From Bacteroidota bacterium (GTDB lineage: Bacteria > Bacteroidota > Bacteroidia > Cytophagales > Cyclobacteriaceae), in NCBI GenBank assembly GCA_018267195.1, contig JAFDYY010000006.1, positions 1 to 64,000 of the forward strand: a stretch of 64,000 nt of DNA, read 5' to 3'. Under the pieces are notes generated by a model, which was given only the letters and a program-made list of their open reading frames with translations, was not told where the DNA came from and searched no databases. How positions within the stretch are numbered: the first letter of the stretch is position 1; every line of letters starts with the position of its first letter. The position numbers were made by a program, and so were the translations under genes. Below are positions 43,800 through 52,396 of this stretch, piece after piece.

Positions 43800-45785
43800 A
43801 TGTTTGCACGTTTAACTACTCTTTTAATCCTTGGTAGCAGCACCATCATGATGGCCCAGCCGTCTGCGCCTGTTCGCAAAACCGCAGAAACACAACAGCG
43901 TGCCATCAGGCGTGAAGTGCCCTTAACGAACCCCATCAAAAAAGCGATGAAAGACGGAACGCGCGATTTTTCCGGCAAACCGGGACCTAAGTACTGGCAG
44001 ATGCAAACCGATTATACAATTCAAGCTAGTTTGAACCCTCATACACAAACTATTTCGGGCTCTGAAAAAATTGATGTCTATAATAATAGTCCGGAAGAAT
44101 TAACCAAAATTGTCTTGCGTCTGGATCACAATATTTTCCGGGCCGATGTGCCGCGCGGTTTTTCTACCCCGGCCGAAACAACTAACGGAATGATTATTAC
44201 CAGTCTGATGGTAGGAGGAAAAAATGTTGACCTCAAAGCAACTCCGGCAAAAAGGGGTGAGCCCGCCAAACTCGCTGTCTTTGGGCTCACACAAACGGTA
44301 GCCACCATTACATTAGATGAGCCGATAAAGGCGGGTAAAAAAACGACACTCGAAATAAACTGGAACACAAAACTGCCGGGAGGCACTACGGGCCGTGGCC
44401 ACCGGATGACGCAGCGGTGGGACAGCACTTTGTTTCAGCCTACACAATGGTATCCCCGATTGGCCAATTACGATGACCTGCGCGGCTGGGAAACGAGCGT
44501 ATATCTTGGCCCATCAGAATTCTACAATAATTTTGGCCGCTTTGATGTAAGCCTTACCGTTCCGGCCGGATGGATCGTAAGCGGCACAGGAGTATTGCAA
44601 AACCCGAAAGAAGTGCTAACCGAAACGATACAACAACGACTCACCAAAGTATTGAACTCAAATGAAGAAATAACCATTGTGGGAGAAGATGAGCGCGGCC
44701 CCGGTAAGGCAACAGCCAACGGTAAAATGCTTACCTGGCACCTCGTGGCCGATCAGGTAAATGATTTTGCCTGGGCTACTTCAGCTAATTTTATTTGGAA
44801 AGCAACGCGAGCCATTATTCCGGAGAAAGGGCCGATCCCTATTTACATGGTGTATCTTCCCACCCGTGCAAAATATTTTGAAAAGGCCGGGCAGATAGCC
44901 CGCCATGCGCTGGAATTTTATTCTTCCTTGTGGGTACCGTATCCATTTCCGCAGCTTACGTTGCAAGATGGCCCTAGTGCCGGTATGGAATACCCCATGG
45001 TAATCAATTCTAATCAAGGGGCGGCCGATCATGAAACCGGGCACCAGTGGTGGCCAATGATGGTGAGCAACAATGAAACCCGCTATGGATGGATGGATGA
45101 AGGGTTTAATCAATACATGAATATTCTTTCAGAGGCCAATGCCGAAGGAAAACCGTATAACCTTGATAGCCTGGGGCAGCGCTACGGTTCTATCAGCGGA
45201 GGCGAAAACGAAGCCACCATGATGTGGAGTGCGAATGATGCAGGAGTCGGATACGGGTTTCAAACGTATGGCAAAACTCCGCTCATGCTTTCTATGCTGG
45301 GAGGTATCGTAGGCGATGAAGCCGTGATAAAAGCCATGAAGAAATATGCCGCCACTTGGGCGTTTAAACACCCGTCTCCGTGGGATTATATTTTCTTTAT
45401 GGATAACGAACTCGGTCAAAATCTGGAATGGTTTTGGTATTACTGGTTATGGACTACCGAGTCGGTAGAGGGATCAATACAAACGGTAACGGTATCAGGA
45501 AAGAAAACACAGGTTACCATTCATCAGGCAGGGCAAATGCCATCGCCCATTGTATTAAAAGTAGAGTTTGAAAACGAAGGGCCTGCACTGGCCACTATGC
45601 CCAATGCCAAAATGATTGATAAAAATACGGCTCTTGTAACCTGGCCGGTAGATGTCTGGTTTTCCGGGAGTAAAACTTTTGTGGCTGATCTTACTTTTGG
45701 TGCTCGTAAAATAAAGAAAATTACCTACGATCCTTTTGCCCGGTTTCCGGATGCCGATAGCAAAGACAATGTTTGGCCGAGGTAG
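43800..45785 (+). CDS. Exported M1 family metallopeptidase
   Basis: A 661-residue protein with a signal peptide (MFARLTTLLILGSSTIMMAQ). The gluzincin site is intact: GPSAGMEYPMVI (the GMEN-like substrate loop), zinc motif HETGHQWW, and the third ligand Glu 19 residues after the second His in YGWMDEGFNQYM. The N-terminal ~250 residues form the beta-saddle domain of M1 enzymes (LNPHTQTISGSEKIDVYNNS, LRLDHNIF). It lacks the long ERAP-like C-terminal helical domain, as in short M1 proteins of Bacteroidota. It would be an aminopeptidase outside the inner membrane. It is divergent from the M28 gene. Confidence 0.92.
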   Translation: MFARLTTLLILGSSTIMMAQPSAPVRKTAETQQRAIRREVPLTNPIKKAMKDGTRDFSGKPGPKYWQMQTDYTIQASLNPHTQTISGSEKIDVYNNSPEELTKIVLRLDHNIFRADVPRGFSTPAETTNGMIITSLMVGGKNVDLKATPAKRGEPAKLAVFGLTQTVATITLDEPIKAGKKTTLEINWNTKLPGGTTGRGHRMTQRWDSTLFQPTQWYPRLANYDDLRGWETSVYLGPSEFYNNFGRFDVSLTVPAGWIVSGTGVLQNPKEVLTETIQQRLTKVLNSNEEITIVGEDERGPGKATANGKMLTWHLVADQVNDFAWATSANFIWKATRAIIPEKGPIPIYMVYLPTRAKYFEKAGQIARHALEFYSSLWVPYPFPQLTLQDGPSAGMEYPMVINSNQGAADHETGHQWWPMMVSNNETRYGWMDEGFNQYMNILSEANAEGKPYNLDSLGQRYGSISGGENEATMMWSANDAGVGYGFQTYGKTPLMLSMLGGIVGDEAVIKAMKKYAATWAFKHPSPWDYIFFMDNELGQNLEWFWYYWLWTTESVEGSIQTVTVSGKKTQVTIHQAGQMPSPIVLKVEFENEGPALATMPNAKMIDKNTALVTWPVDVWFSGSKTFVADLTFGARKIKKITYDPFARFPDADSKDNVWPR

Positions 45786-45810
45786 TGGATGAGCGAAATG
45801 GCCGATCGAA

Positions 45811-46203
45811 TTAAGCTTTCATTTTTAGAGTGAGAAGTTCCTTTTGTTTTTGAAGAACTGCATCCAGCGGAAGTTTCAGTTCGGTATGATATATTTTGTA
45901 AATGAATTGCCACTCTGTTTTATCCATAAACCCATCAGCATTGGCAATTAAACACAGCCAGGCGATGCAGCGGATTTGTGTGTCGCGCGATTGTTTTTTC
46001 AGATCTTCGATCGCTTCTGAGTAAACCACGGAGCCCGTTCTTTTTTTTAGGGCTTCGATCAACGCTACAAATTCATTTTCGGAAACACCTTCTATCTTGG
46101 CTGCGTGCAAACCAGACTGAATTTCTTTTTCGTTAGGGCTACTATCGGCATACACCAGTAAGTGTATCAGTTTGAATAAAATTGATTTGTACCCGGTAAT
46201 CAT
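45811..46203 (-). CDS. TerB-like helical protein
   Basis: A 130-residue all-helical protein with the pattern of TerB-fold proteins: LIHLLVYADSSPNEKEIQSG near the N-terminus, with an acidic Asp in a YADSS loop, and a repeated form AWLCLIANADGFMDKTEWQF near residue 95, giving two related helical halves. TerB proteins occur in tellurite-resistance and phage/stress systems, but TerB-like domains are also common in unrelated settings. No ter genes are nearby, so no stress role is claimed. It converges on the M1 gene (25-bp gap). Confidence 0.65.
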   Translation of the reverse strand: MITGYKSILFKLIHLLVYADSSPNEKEIQSGLHAAKIEGVSENEFVALIEALKKRTGSVVYSEAIEDLKKQSRDTQIRCIAWLCLIANADGFMDKTEWQFIYKIYHTELKLPLDAVLQKQKELLTLKMKA

Positions 46204-46321
46204 GCCACCGGCAGTTTGTACAAAACAGTGCCAAAGAGGAAATACTCTTTATCCCAAGAATAAGCAATGTGTCTTCTTCAGAAAGTTTCAAAATGAGAAA
46301 TTGATTCTCATTTTTCGAAAA

Positions 46322-47239
46322 TTATTTTGCTGGTGTAATCACAATATTCCGATACTCTATTGCTTCGTGGTCGCCTTGCAATAATATTGGGCCGGGCTCA
46401 TGTTCCCGGCTGTTAATGGCACCCCCGGTAATGCCGGGAATCACCGCATTGCAAATTACGGTTACTCCGTTGGCTACTACGGTTACGGTTCGTCCTACTA
46501 AAGTAATATCGAACGTTTGCCATTCCCCCGCTTCTTTGGCTACCATTTGGTTAGGCTCTATAAAACCGTAGATACCGCTAAACTGGTCGTCCCATGGGGT
46601 GTGGCCTTTGCTATCGGTAATTTGCACTTCGTAGCGGCCACGCAGGTAAACACCACTATTGCCGTTTTTGGCATACTTAAATTCGATGTGCAGTTTAAAG
46701 TCGTTAAAAACAGAATTAGTAATCAGGTTAGATCCGGGCTTAGCACTTTTTAAAACCCCGTTTTCGGCCACCCATTGATTCGTGCCCGAAGCGTGCCAGC
46801 CCGACAAATCTTTACCGTTAAACAAAGCTACGGGCTCGCCCCACTCGGGCTGTTTTTCGCGGAGCAAAGAAGGGGCTCGCCAACCTCGCAACGGGTAGTT
46901 TTTTCCATCTACAAAAACCATCGAGCCTTTCAGACTGTCGCCTTTCAGTTCTCCTTCAAAATCCATTGTGCGAGTGCCTACTTCCCATTGCAGTGGAAGC
47001 GAAAAACTGAATTTTCCATTTTGCCACTTTACTTCCGCCACCGGCCGGGCACTGCCAAAGGCATAAACAAACCGGCCGATTAATGTTTTGTGGCCGGAGT
47101 GTCGTACTTCCAGCCAGGAGGGTATTTCATGGCCATCCTTGGATATGGCCAGATCCCAACGGCCTTCCAGTGCAGGAGGCGTTTGTGCCAAGAGGGTAAA
47201 TGAAAGCAGCAGGCAGAAAACAAAAAATGGAAGTTTCAT
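46322..47239 (-). CDS. Exported DUF1080 (3-keto-disaccharide hydrolase-like) protein
   Basis: A 305-residue protein with a signal peptide (MKLPFFVFCLLLSFTLLAQ). The C-terminal ~190 residues are a DUF1080/3-keto-disaccharide hydrolase domain of concanavalin-like fold: PVALFNGKDLSGWHASG, FKLHIEFKYAKNGNSGVYLRG, YEVQITDSKGHTPWDDQFSG, GEWQTFDITLVGRTVTVV. The first ~120 residues are an extra beta domain (GRWDLAISKDGHEIPSWLEV) often seen fused in Bacteroidota. Some members act on 3-keto sugars; others have unknown roles. No 3-keto-sugar dehydrogenase genes are nearby. Confidence 0.88.
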   Translation of the reverse strand: MKLPFFVFCLLLSFTLLAQTPPALEGRWDLAISKDGHEIPSWLEVRHSGHKTLIGRFVYAFGSARPVAEVKWQNGKFSFSLPLQWEVGTRTMDFEGELKGDSLKGSMVFVDGKNYPLRGWRAPSLLREKQPEWGEPVALFNGKDLSGWHASGTNQWVAENGVLKSAKPGSNLITNSVFNDFKLHIEFKYAKNGNSGVYLRGRYEVQITDSKGHTPWDDQFSGIYGFIEPNQMVAKEAGEWQTFDITLVGRTVTVVANGVTVICNAVIPGITGGAINSREHEPGPILLQGDHEAIEYRNIVITPAK

Positions 47240-47365
47240 AAAAAAGGAGTTACAGTGAATGCTAAAAGTAAAAGGGATTTTGATAAGATGGAAGGAAAGT
47301 TTTAGGAATTACCGACTCGGAATGATTCCTGCCAACAAATCGCCCCTTAACATCCATTTCTTTTC

Positions 47366-47373
47366 TACCTTTG
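47366..47373 (+). promoter_or_regulatory. Possible -7 element of lepA (TACCTTTG)
   Basis: TACCTTTG fits the Bacteroidota TAnnTTTG consensus 26 bp before the lepA start. A matching -33 TTTG is not seen. An imperfect hairpin (AGGAAT 47304-47309 / ATTCCT 47325-47330) lies upstream. Confidence 0.45.
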
Positions 47374-47398
47374 CGCCCTAAAAAATATTAGGAACTGA

Positions 47399-49192
47399 AT
47401 GAAGGAGATGGATAACATCCGCAATTTTTGCATCATCGCCCATATTGATCACGGCAAAAGCACACTGGCCGATCGCCTGCTGGAGTTTACCGGCACCCTA
47501 AACCAGCGCCAAATGCAGGCTCAGGTACTCGATAACATGGATCTGGAGCGGGAAAAAGGAATCACTATTAAAGCCCATGCCATTCAGATGAATTACCAGC
47601 TGAACAATCAGGAATATACCCTTAACCTGATCGACACGCCCGGCCATGTAGATTTTTCGTATGAGGTGAGCCGCTCTATTGCAGCGTGCGAAGGGGCGCT
47701 CTTAATTGTAGATGCCGCTCAGGGTATTCAGGCACAAACTATTTCCAATTTATACTTGGCACTCGATCATAACCTGGAAATTATACCGGTACTTAATAAA
47801 ATTGATTTGCCGGCTGCCATGCCGGAAGAAGTAACCGACCAGATTGTGGATTTAATCGGATGCAAACGCGAAGACGTAATTCGTGCCAGCGCCAAAGAAG
47901 GTATAGGAATAGAAGAAATACTGAAGGCGGTGGTGTATCGTGTTCCGCCCCCCAAGGGAAATGGAAAGGCCCCTTTGCAGGCTATGATTTTTGATTCGGT
48001 GTTTAATTCCTTCAGGGGTATTGAAGTATACTTCCGGGTATTTAACGGAGTGATCAAAAAAAACGACAAAGTAAAATTTGTTAATACCGGCATGGAATAC
48101 AATGCCGATGAAATCGGAGTATTGAAATTAGATAAACATCCGCGCGAAGAAATTGGCACCGGCAATGTGGGCTATCTTATTTCGGGTATAAAAGTAGCCA
48201 AAGAAGTGAAGGTAGGAGATACCATCACCCATGCAGCCCATCCGGGCGAAGCTATAAAAGGTTTTGAAAACGTAAAACCTATGGTGTTTGCCGGGATCTA
48301 TCCGGTAGAAACATCCGAGTTTGAAGAGCTTCGCGCTTCCATGGAAAAACTTCAGCTTAACGATGCCGCGCTGGTGTGGGAACCGGAAACTTCTGCCGCC
48401 TTGGGGTTCGGCTTCCGGTGCGGCTTTCTCGGCATGTTGCACATGGAGATTGTGCAGGAACGCCTGGAGCGTGAATTTGATATGACGGTGATTACCACCG
48501 TGCCCTCTGTAGAATTTCGGGCAACTCTTACCAACGGAGAAGTTATTACCATTAACGCCCCCTCCGAAATGCCCGACCCCACAACCATGTCTTTTATCGA
48601 GGAGCCATTTATCGCTGCTCAAATTATTTCCAAAGCCGAGTTTATCGGGCCGATCATAACTCTTTGCATGGATAAACGCGGAATCATAAAAAACCAGGTT
48701 TACCTGACGAGCGACCGCGTAGAACTGTCGTTTGATATGCCGCTTTCGGAAATTGTTTTTGATTTCTTCGATAAATTGAAAACCATTTCTAAAGGATATG
48801 CTTCGTTAGATTACCACCTTATCGGTTTCCGCGAAAGCGATATGGTAAAATTAGATGTGATGCTGAATGGCGACCGAGTAGATGCCCTTTCGGCCATTGT
48901 GCATCGGGCCAAGTCGTACGAATGGGGAAGAAAATTGTGCGAGAAATTAAAAGAACTGATCCCCCGCCACATGTTTGAGGTGGCTATTCAGGCCAGCATC
49001 GGCCAGAAAATTATTGCCAGAGAAACCGTGAGCGCCATGCGCAAAAACGTGTTGGCCAAATGTTATGGCGGAGATATTTCGAGAAAACGAAAATTGTTGG
49101 AGAAACAAAAAAAGGGAAAGAAACGGATGCGGCAGATCGGCACGGTGGAAGTGCCGCAGGAGGCATTTATGGCCGTATTGAAAATAAATTAA
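47399..49192 (+). CDS. lepA: Elongation factor 4 (LepA)
   Basis: A 597-residue translational GTPase that back-translocates or helps ribosomes under stress. The G motifs are intact: G1 [11 protein letters not shown]2 [10 protein letters not shown]3 DTPGHVDF, G4 NKIDLP. The lepA-specific C-terminal domain is present ([20 protein letters not shown]). Start at ATG 47399; an ATG at 47408 is possible. It is the first gene of a plus-strand run (lepA, folD, queE, pabB, pabC, OmpA) with gaps of 8-55 bp. Confidence 0.97.
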   Translation: MKEMDNIRNFCIIAHIDHGKSTLADRLLEFTGTLNQRQMQAQVLDNMDLEREKGITIKAHAIQMNYQLNNQEYTLNLIDTPGHVDFSYEVSRSIAACEGALLIVDAAQGIQAQTISNLYLALDHNLEIIPVLNKIDLPAAMPEEVTDQIVDLIGCKREDVIRASAKEGIGIEEILKAVVYRVPPPKGNGKAPLQAMIFDSVFNSFRGIEVYFRVFNGVIKKNDKVKFVNTGMEYNADEIGVLKLDKHPREEIGTGNVGYLISGIKVAKEVKVGDTITHAAHPGEAIKGFENVKPMVFAGIYPVETSEFEELRASMEKLQLNDAALVWEPETSAALGFGFRCGFLGMLHMEIVQERLEREFDMTVITTVPSVEFRATLTNGEVITINAPSEMPDPTTMSFIEEPFIAAQIISKAEFIGPIITLCMDKRGIIKNQVYLTSDRVELSFDMPLSEIVFDFFDKLKTISKGYASLDYHLIGFRESDMVKLDVMLNGDRVDALSAIVHRAKSYEWGRKLCEKLKELIPRHMFEVAIQASIGQKIIARETVSAMRKNVLAKCYGGDISRKRKLLEKQKKGKKRMRQIGTVEVPQEAFMAVLKIN

Positions 49193-49225
49193 CCATAAAC
49201 TTGTTTTGCGCTAACGCTTACACGA

Positions 49226-50110
49226 ATGACGAAAACACCCTACACCCTAATAGACGGACGCAAGGTATCGAACGACATCAAGGCGGAGATTGCCATGAAG
49301 GTAGCCGAGCGCAAGCAGCAAAATAAGAAAGTGCCACACCTGGCTATTATTTTAGTAGGCGATGACGGAGCCAGTCAAACGTATGTAGATAATAAAGTAA
49401 AGGCTTGCAAAGCAGCCGGCTTTCATTATACGATGATGCGTTTTGCCGATACCATCAGTGAAGACAAACTGATTAAGCACATAGACCAGGTAAACCGCGA
49501 TGAAGATGTAGATGGCTTTATTGTGCAGTTGCCGCTGCCCGCCCACATTAGCGTAGAGCGCATTACCGAAAAAATACGGGCCGATAAAGATGTGGACGGA
49601 TTTACTAACCGGAACTTCGGAAGTATTTTTTCTAAAAACCCGCTGCTGATGCCCGCCACCCCATACGGAGTAATGGAGTTGCTAAAACGCTACCACATAG
49701 AAACCGAAGGCAGGCATTGCGTAGTGGTAGGCGCCAGCCGTATTGCCGGAGCTCCGCTTAGCATGATGCTGACCGAACAAGGCCATGCCACGGTAACCAT
49801 TTGTCACAAATACACACAAAATATAAAAAGCTATACACAACAGGCTGATATTTTATTGGTGGCCGTAGGCAAACCCGGTTTAATTACGGCCGATATGGTG
49901 AAAGAAGGAGCCGTGGTAATTGATATTGGCACCAGTAAAGTAGATGACCCCTCCAGGCCTAATGGATTTTCAATTAAAGGCGATGTGGATTTTAAAAATG
50001 TAGCTCCTAAAACTTCGTTCATCACGCCCGTGCCGGGTGGGGTAGGACCTATGACGATTGCTTCGTTGCTGTTAAATACCCTTAAAGCTACGGAGCTGCG
50101 CCATCCGTAG
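49226..50110 (+). CDS. folD: Bifunctional methylene-THF dehydrogenase/cyclohydrolase (FolD)
   Basis: A 294-residue cytosolic enzyme that interconverts 5,10-methylene-THF and 10-formyl-THF using NADP. The signatures are YVDNKVKACKAAGF (catalytic Lys in YxxxK), FIVQLPLPAHI, DKDVDGFTNRNFG, the NADP loop VVGASRIAGAPLSMML, and the C-terminal TPVPGGVGPMTIASLL. It lies 33 bp after lepA. With pabB and pabC downstream it makes a small folate/one-carbon group. Confidence 0.97.
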   Translation: MTKTPYTLIDGRKVSNDIKAEIAMKVAERKQQNKKVPHLAIILVGDDGASQTYVDNKVKACKAAGFHYTMMRFADTISEDKLIKHIDQVNRDEDVDGFIVQLPLPAHISVERITEKIRADKDVDGFTNRNFGSIFSKNPLLMPATPYGVMELLKRYHIETEGRHCVVVGASRIAGAPLSMMLTEQGHATVTICHKYTQNIKSYTQQADILLVAVGKPGLITADMVKEGAVVIDIGTSKVDDPSRPNGFSIKGDVDFKNVAPKTSFITPVPGGVGPMTIASLLLNTLKATELRHP

Positions 50111-50157
50111 CGTTTGCGGGCCACCGGGTGTAAATACATTTACGGTTATTTAAAAAT

Positions 50158-50781
50158 ATGAAAACCTCTCCTGCATACCCCGCTACGGCACTTCCGGTCA
50201 TGGAGTCTTTCTATACGATACAAGGCGAGGGCTTTTACCAGGGGCATGCTGCTTATTTTATCCGTCTGGCCGGATGCGATGTGGGCTGTGTTTGGTGCGA
50301 TGTAAAAGAATCGTGGAATGAACAGGCACATCCGGTAAAAGAGGTTACGGAGATGGTAACGGAAGTAAAAAATTCGGATTGTAAATTGGTTGTTATTACA
50401 GGCGGAGAACCTGCCCAGCATAATCTGGAATTTTTAACAGACGAAATTCAAAAAGCCGGGCGACAAACGCACCTCGAAACATCAGGCGCTTACCCCCTTA
50501 CCGGGAAATGGAATTGGGTTTGCCTGTCGCCTAAAAAATTTAAAAAACCAAATCCATCTATTTTTGAAAAAGCAGATGAACTGAAGATCATTGTTTACAA
50601 TAAAAGTGATTTTAGCTGGGCAGAAGAAAATGCAACACGCGTATCCAAAAACTGTCATTTATTTTTGCAACCGGAGTGGTCGCGCGAAAAAGAGGTAATG
50701 CCGGAGATCATTAACTATGTTAAGGCTAATCCGGCATGGAGGGTATCGTTGCAAATTCATAAATACATGAACATTCCGTAA
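50158..50781 (+). CDS. queE: 7-carboxy-7-deazaguanine synthase (QueE), radical SAM
   Basis: A 207-residue radical-SAM enzyme that makes the deazaguanine core of queuosine. The iron-sulfur motif is in AGCDVGCVWCDVK (C-x3-C-x2-C), preceded by SFYTIQGEGFYQG, which is highly specific for QueE. The GGEP motif (VVITGGEPAQH) binds SAM, and LSPKKFKKPNP follows. No other queuosine genes (queC, queD, queF) are in the window. It sits between folD and pabB with gaps of 47 and 55 bp. Confidence 0.95.
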   Translation: MKTSPAYPATALPVMESFYTIQGEGFYQGHAAYFIRLAGCDVGCVWCDVKESWNEQAHPVKEVTEMVTEVKNSDCKLVVITGGEPAQHNLEFLTDEIQKAGRQTHLETSGAYPLTGKWNWVCLSPKKFKKPNPSIFEKADELKIIVYNKSDFSWAEENATRVSKNCHLFLQPEWSREKEVMPEIINYVKANPAWRVSLQIHKYMNIP

Positions 50782-50836
50782 AGGAAAAAGTGTATGTAAT
50801 ACAGAAGGGGTTTCGATTCTTGATCTATTAACATCC

Positions 50837-51808
50837 ATGACGATTTCCGAATTTGAGTTGACATTGAACGATTGGGGAAGAAAGCAAATTCCTTTTTTGT
50901 TTTTAGTTGATTTTGAAATGGAAAAACCGTGTGCCTGGCCGCTGAGCCAAGTGCCCGATGATATTTTATTTTCGATGAATGGAATTTCGAATGTTACGGA
51001 CCCTCCCCATTTTCCATTAACGGAAATAAAGTTGAACCCACAACCTATTTCACCGGACGAATATGACTCTCAATTTAACTTTGTTAAAAAAAAAATTTTG
51101 TTGGGCGATTCCTACCTCGCTAACCTAACTATAAAAACACCCCTTGATTTGAATTGCACACTGGAAGAAATTTATTTTCGGGCAAACGCCTCATACAAAT
51201 TTTGGTGGAAAGAAAGTTTTTTGGTTTTTTCTCCCGAAACATTTGTGCAGATAAAAAACAAAAAAATTTTTTCATACCCCATGAAAGGTACGGTGGATGC
51301 CTCCCTGCCCAATGCGGAAGTAATGCTGATGCAAGACAGCAAAGAACTTTCAGAACATATTACCATTGTAGACCTGATCCGCAATGATCTGAGTACCGTG
51401 TCGGCCAATGTGCAGGTAACAAAATTCCGGTATTCTGAAAAGATAAAAACGAATACGAAAGATTTATACCAAACCAGCTCTGAGATTGCAGGCGACTTGC
51501 CGGAAAATTATGTATCGAAACTCGGAACCATCATCGTGTCGCTGCTCCCGGCCGGCAGTATTAGCGGAGCGCCTAAAAACGAAACGATTAAAATTATCAA
51601 AGAAGCCGAAAAAAGAACCCGGGGGTACTACACCGGTGTAATGGGAATTTTTGATGGCCAAAATTTAGATAGCGCGGTCATGATTCGTTTTATAGAACAA
51701 GTTAGTCACCGATTTTATTACCGAAGCGGAGGCGGTATTACATCGCAAAGCGAAGCAAGGAAAGAATACCAGGAAATAGTAGATAAAATTTATGTGCCGG
51801 TTTATTGA
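50837..51808 (+). CDS. pabB: Aminodeoxychorismate synthase component I (PabB), short form
   Basis: A 323-residue chorismate-utilising enzyme making 4-amino-4-deoxychorismate for folate. The family signatures are SYPMKGTVDA (the PxKGT lysine typical of PabB), ITIVDLIRNDLS, LLPAGSISGAPK, RGYYTGVMGIFDG and RSGGGITSQSE. It is shorter than E. coli PabB because the N-terminal non-catalytic domain is reduced, as usual in Bacteroidota. Its end overlaps pabC by 17 bp, which implies translational coupling. The glutaminase partner PabA is not in the window. Confidence 0.95.
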   Translation: MTISEFELTLNDWGRKQIPFLFLVDFEMEKPCAWPLSQVPDDILFSMNGISNVTDPPHFPLTEIKLNPQPISPDEYDSQFNFVKKKILLGDSYLANLTIKTPLDLNCTLEEIYFRANASYKFWWKESFLVFSPETFVQIKNKKIFSYPMKGTVDASLPNAEVMLMQDSKELSEHITIVDLIRNDLSTVSANVQVTKFRYSEKIKTNTKDLYQTSSEIAGDLPENYVSKLGTIIVSLLPAGSISGAPKNETIKIIKEAEKRTRGYYTGVMGIFDGQNLDSAVMIRFIEQVSHRFYYRSGGGITSQSEARKEYQEIVDKIYVPVY

Positions 51809-52388
51809 AACCATTCGGCTGAAGGAAGGCACTATTCAAAATTTAGAGCACCATCAGCAGAGGGTAAACTTTACCACGGCAACGTTTTTTCCAAAACAAA
51901 AGCCGGTTGAACTGAAAAAATTGTTAAGCGAATGCCCGCTGCCCACCCTCGGTTTACATAAAATCAGGTTGACCTATGGCCGAGATGCACACGAAGTAAA
52001 AATAAGTTTATACGTGGCCAAACCGATCCAAAGATTAAAAATTGTGTACGATGACGTAATAGATTATGCTCATAAGTTTGAAGACCGTTCTCAATTGAAT
52101 CAATTATTCTTGCAAAAAGGAAAGGCCGATGAAATTATTATTGTAAAAAACGGATTTGTAACAGATGCTTCTTTTGCCAACCTTCTTTTTAAAAGAAAAG
52201 ACCAATGGGTTACGCCTCATGCCTATTTACTGAACGGCACCCAGCGCCAGTTTCTGTTAAATCAAAAAATAATTGAAGAAGAAACTATCCGGATTAAAGA
52301 TTTTCATCGTTATGAAAAAGTGAAACTAATTAATGCCCTGCTGGAAGGCAACGGGCAAGCGATAGATATAAACCAAATTGAGCAGTAG
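51792..52388 (+). CDS. pabC: Class IV aminotransferase, probable 4-amino-4-deoxychorismate lyase (PabC)
   Basis: A 198-residue PLP enzyme, short for class IV. The start ATG at 51792 lies inside the pabB end. Visible marks are MCRFIETIRLKEGTIQNLEHHQQR, LRLTYGRD-like IRLTYGRDAHEVKI (substrate arginine), the cofactor-phosphate motif FVTDASFANLLFK, and LLNGTQRQFLLN. The gene overlap with pabB supports the lyase role (splitting aminodeoxychorismate to p-aminobenzoate and pyruvate), rather than a branched-chain or D-amino acid aminotransferase. Confidence 0.88.
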   Translation: MCRFIETIRLKEGTIQNLEHHQQRVNFTTATFFPKQKPVELKKLLSECPLPTLGLHKIRLTYGRDAHEVKISLYVAKPIQRLKIVYDDVIDYAHKFEDRSQLNQLFLQKGKADEIIIVKNGFVTDASFANLLFKRKDQWVTPHAYLLNGTQRQFLLNQKIIEEETIRIKDFHRYEKVKLINALLEGNGQAIDINQIEQ

Positions 52389-52396
52389 TTTTGGGT

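Noticed and set aside
45811-46203. Tellurite-resistance or phage-defence gene set around the TerB-like protein
   Set aside because: No terC/terD/terZ-like or defence genes are adjacent; the neighbours are peptidase and DUF1080 genes.
48128-48622. A 164-codon open frame antisense to lepA
   Set aside because: LepA is intact and highly conserved; this is a coding shadow.
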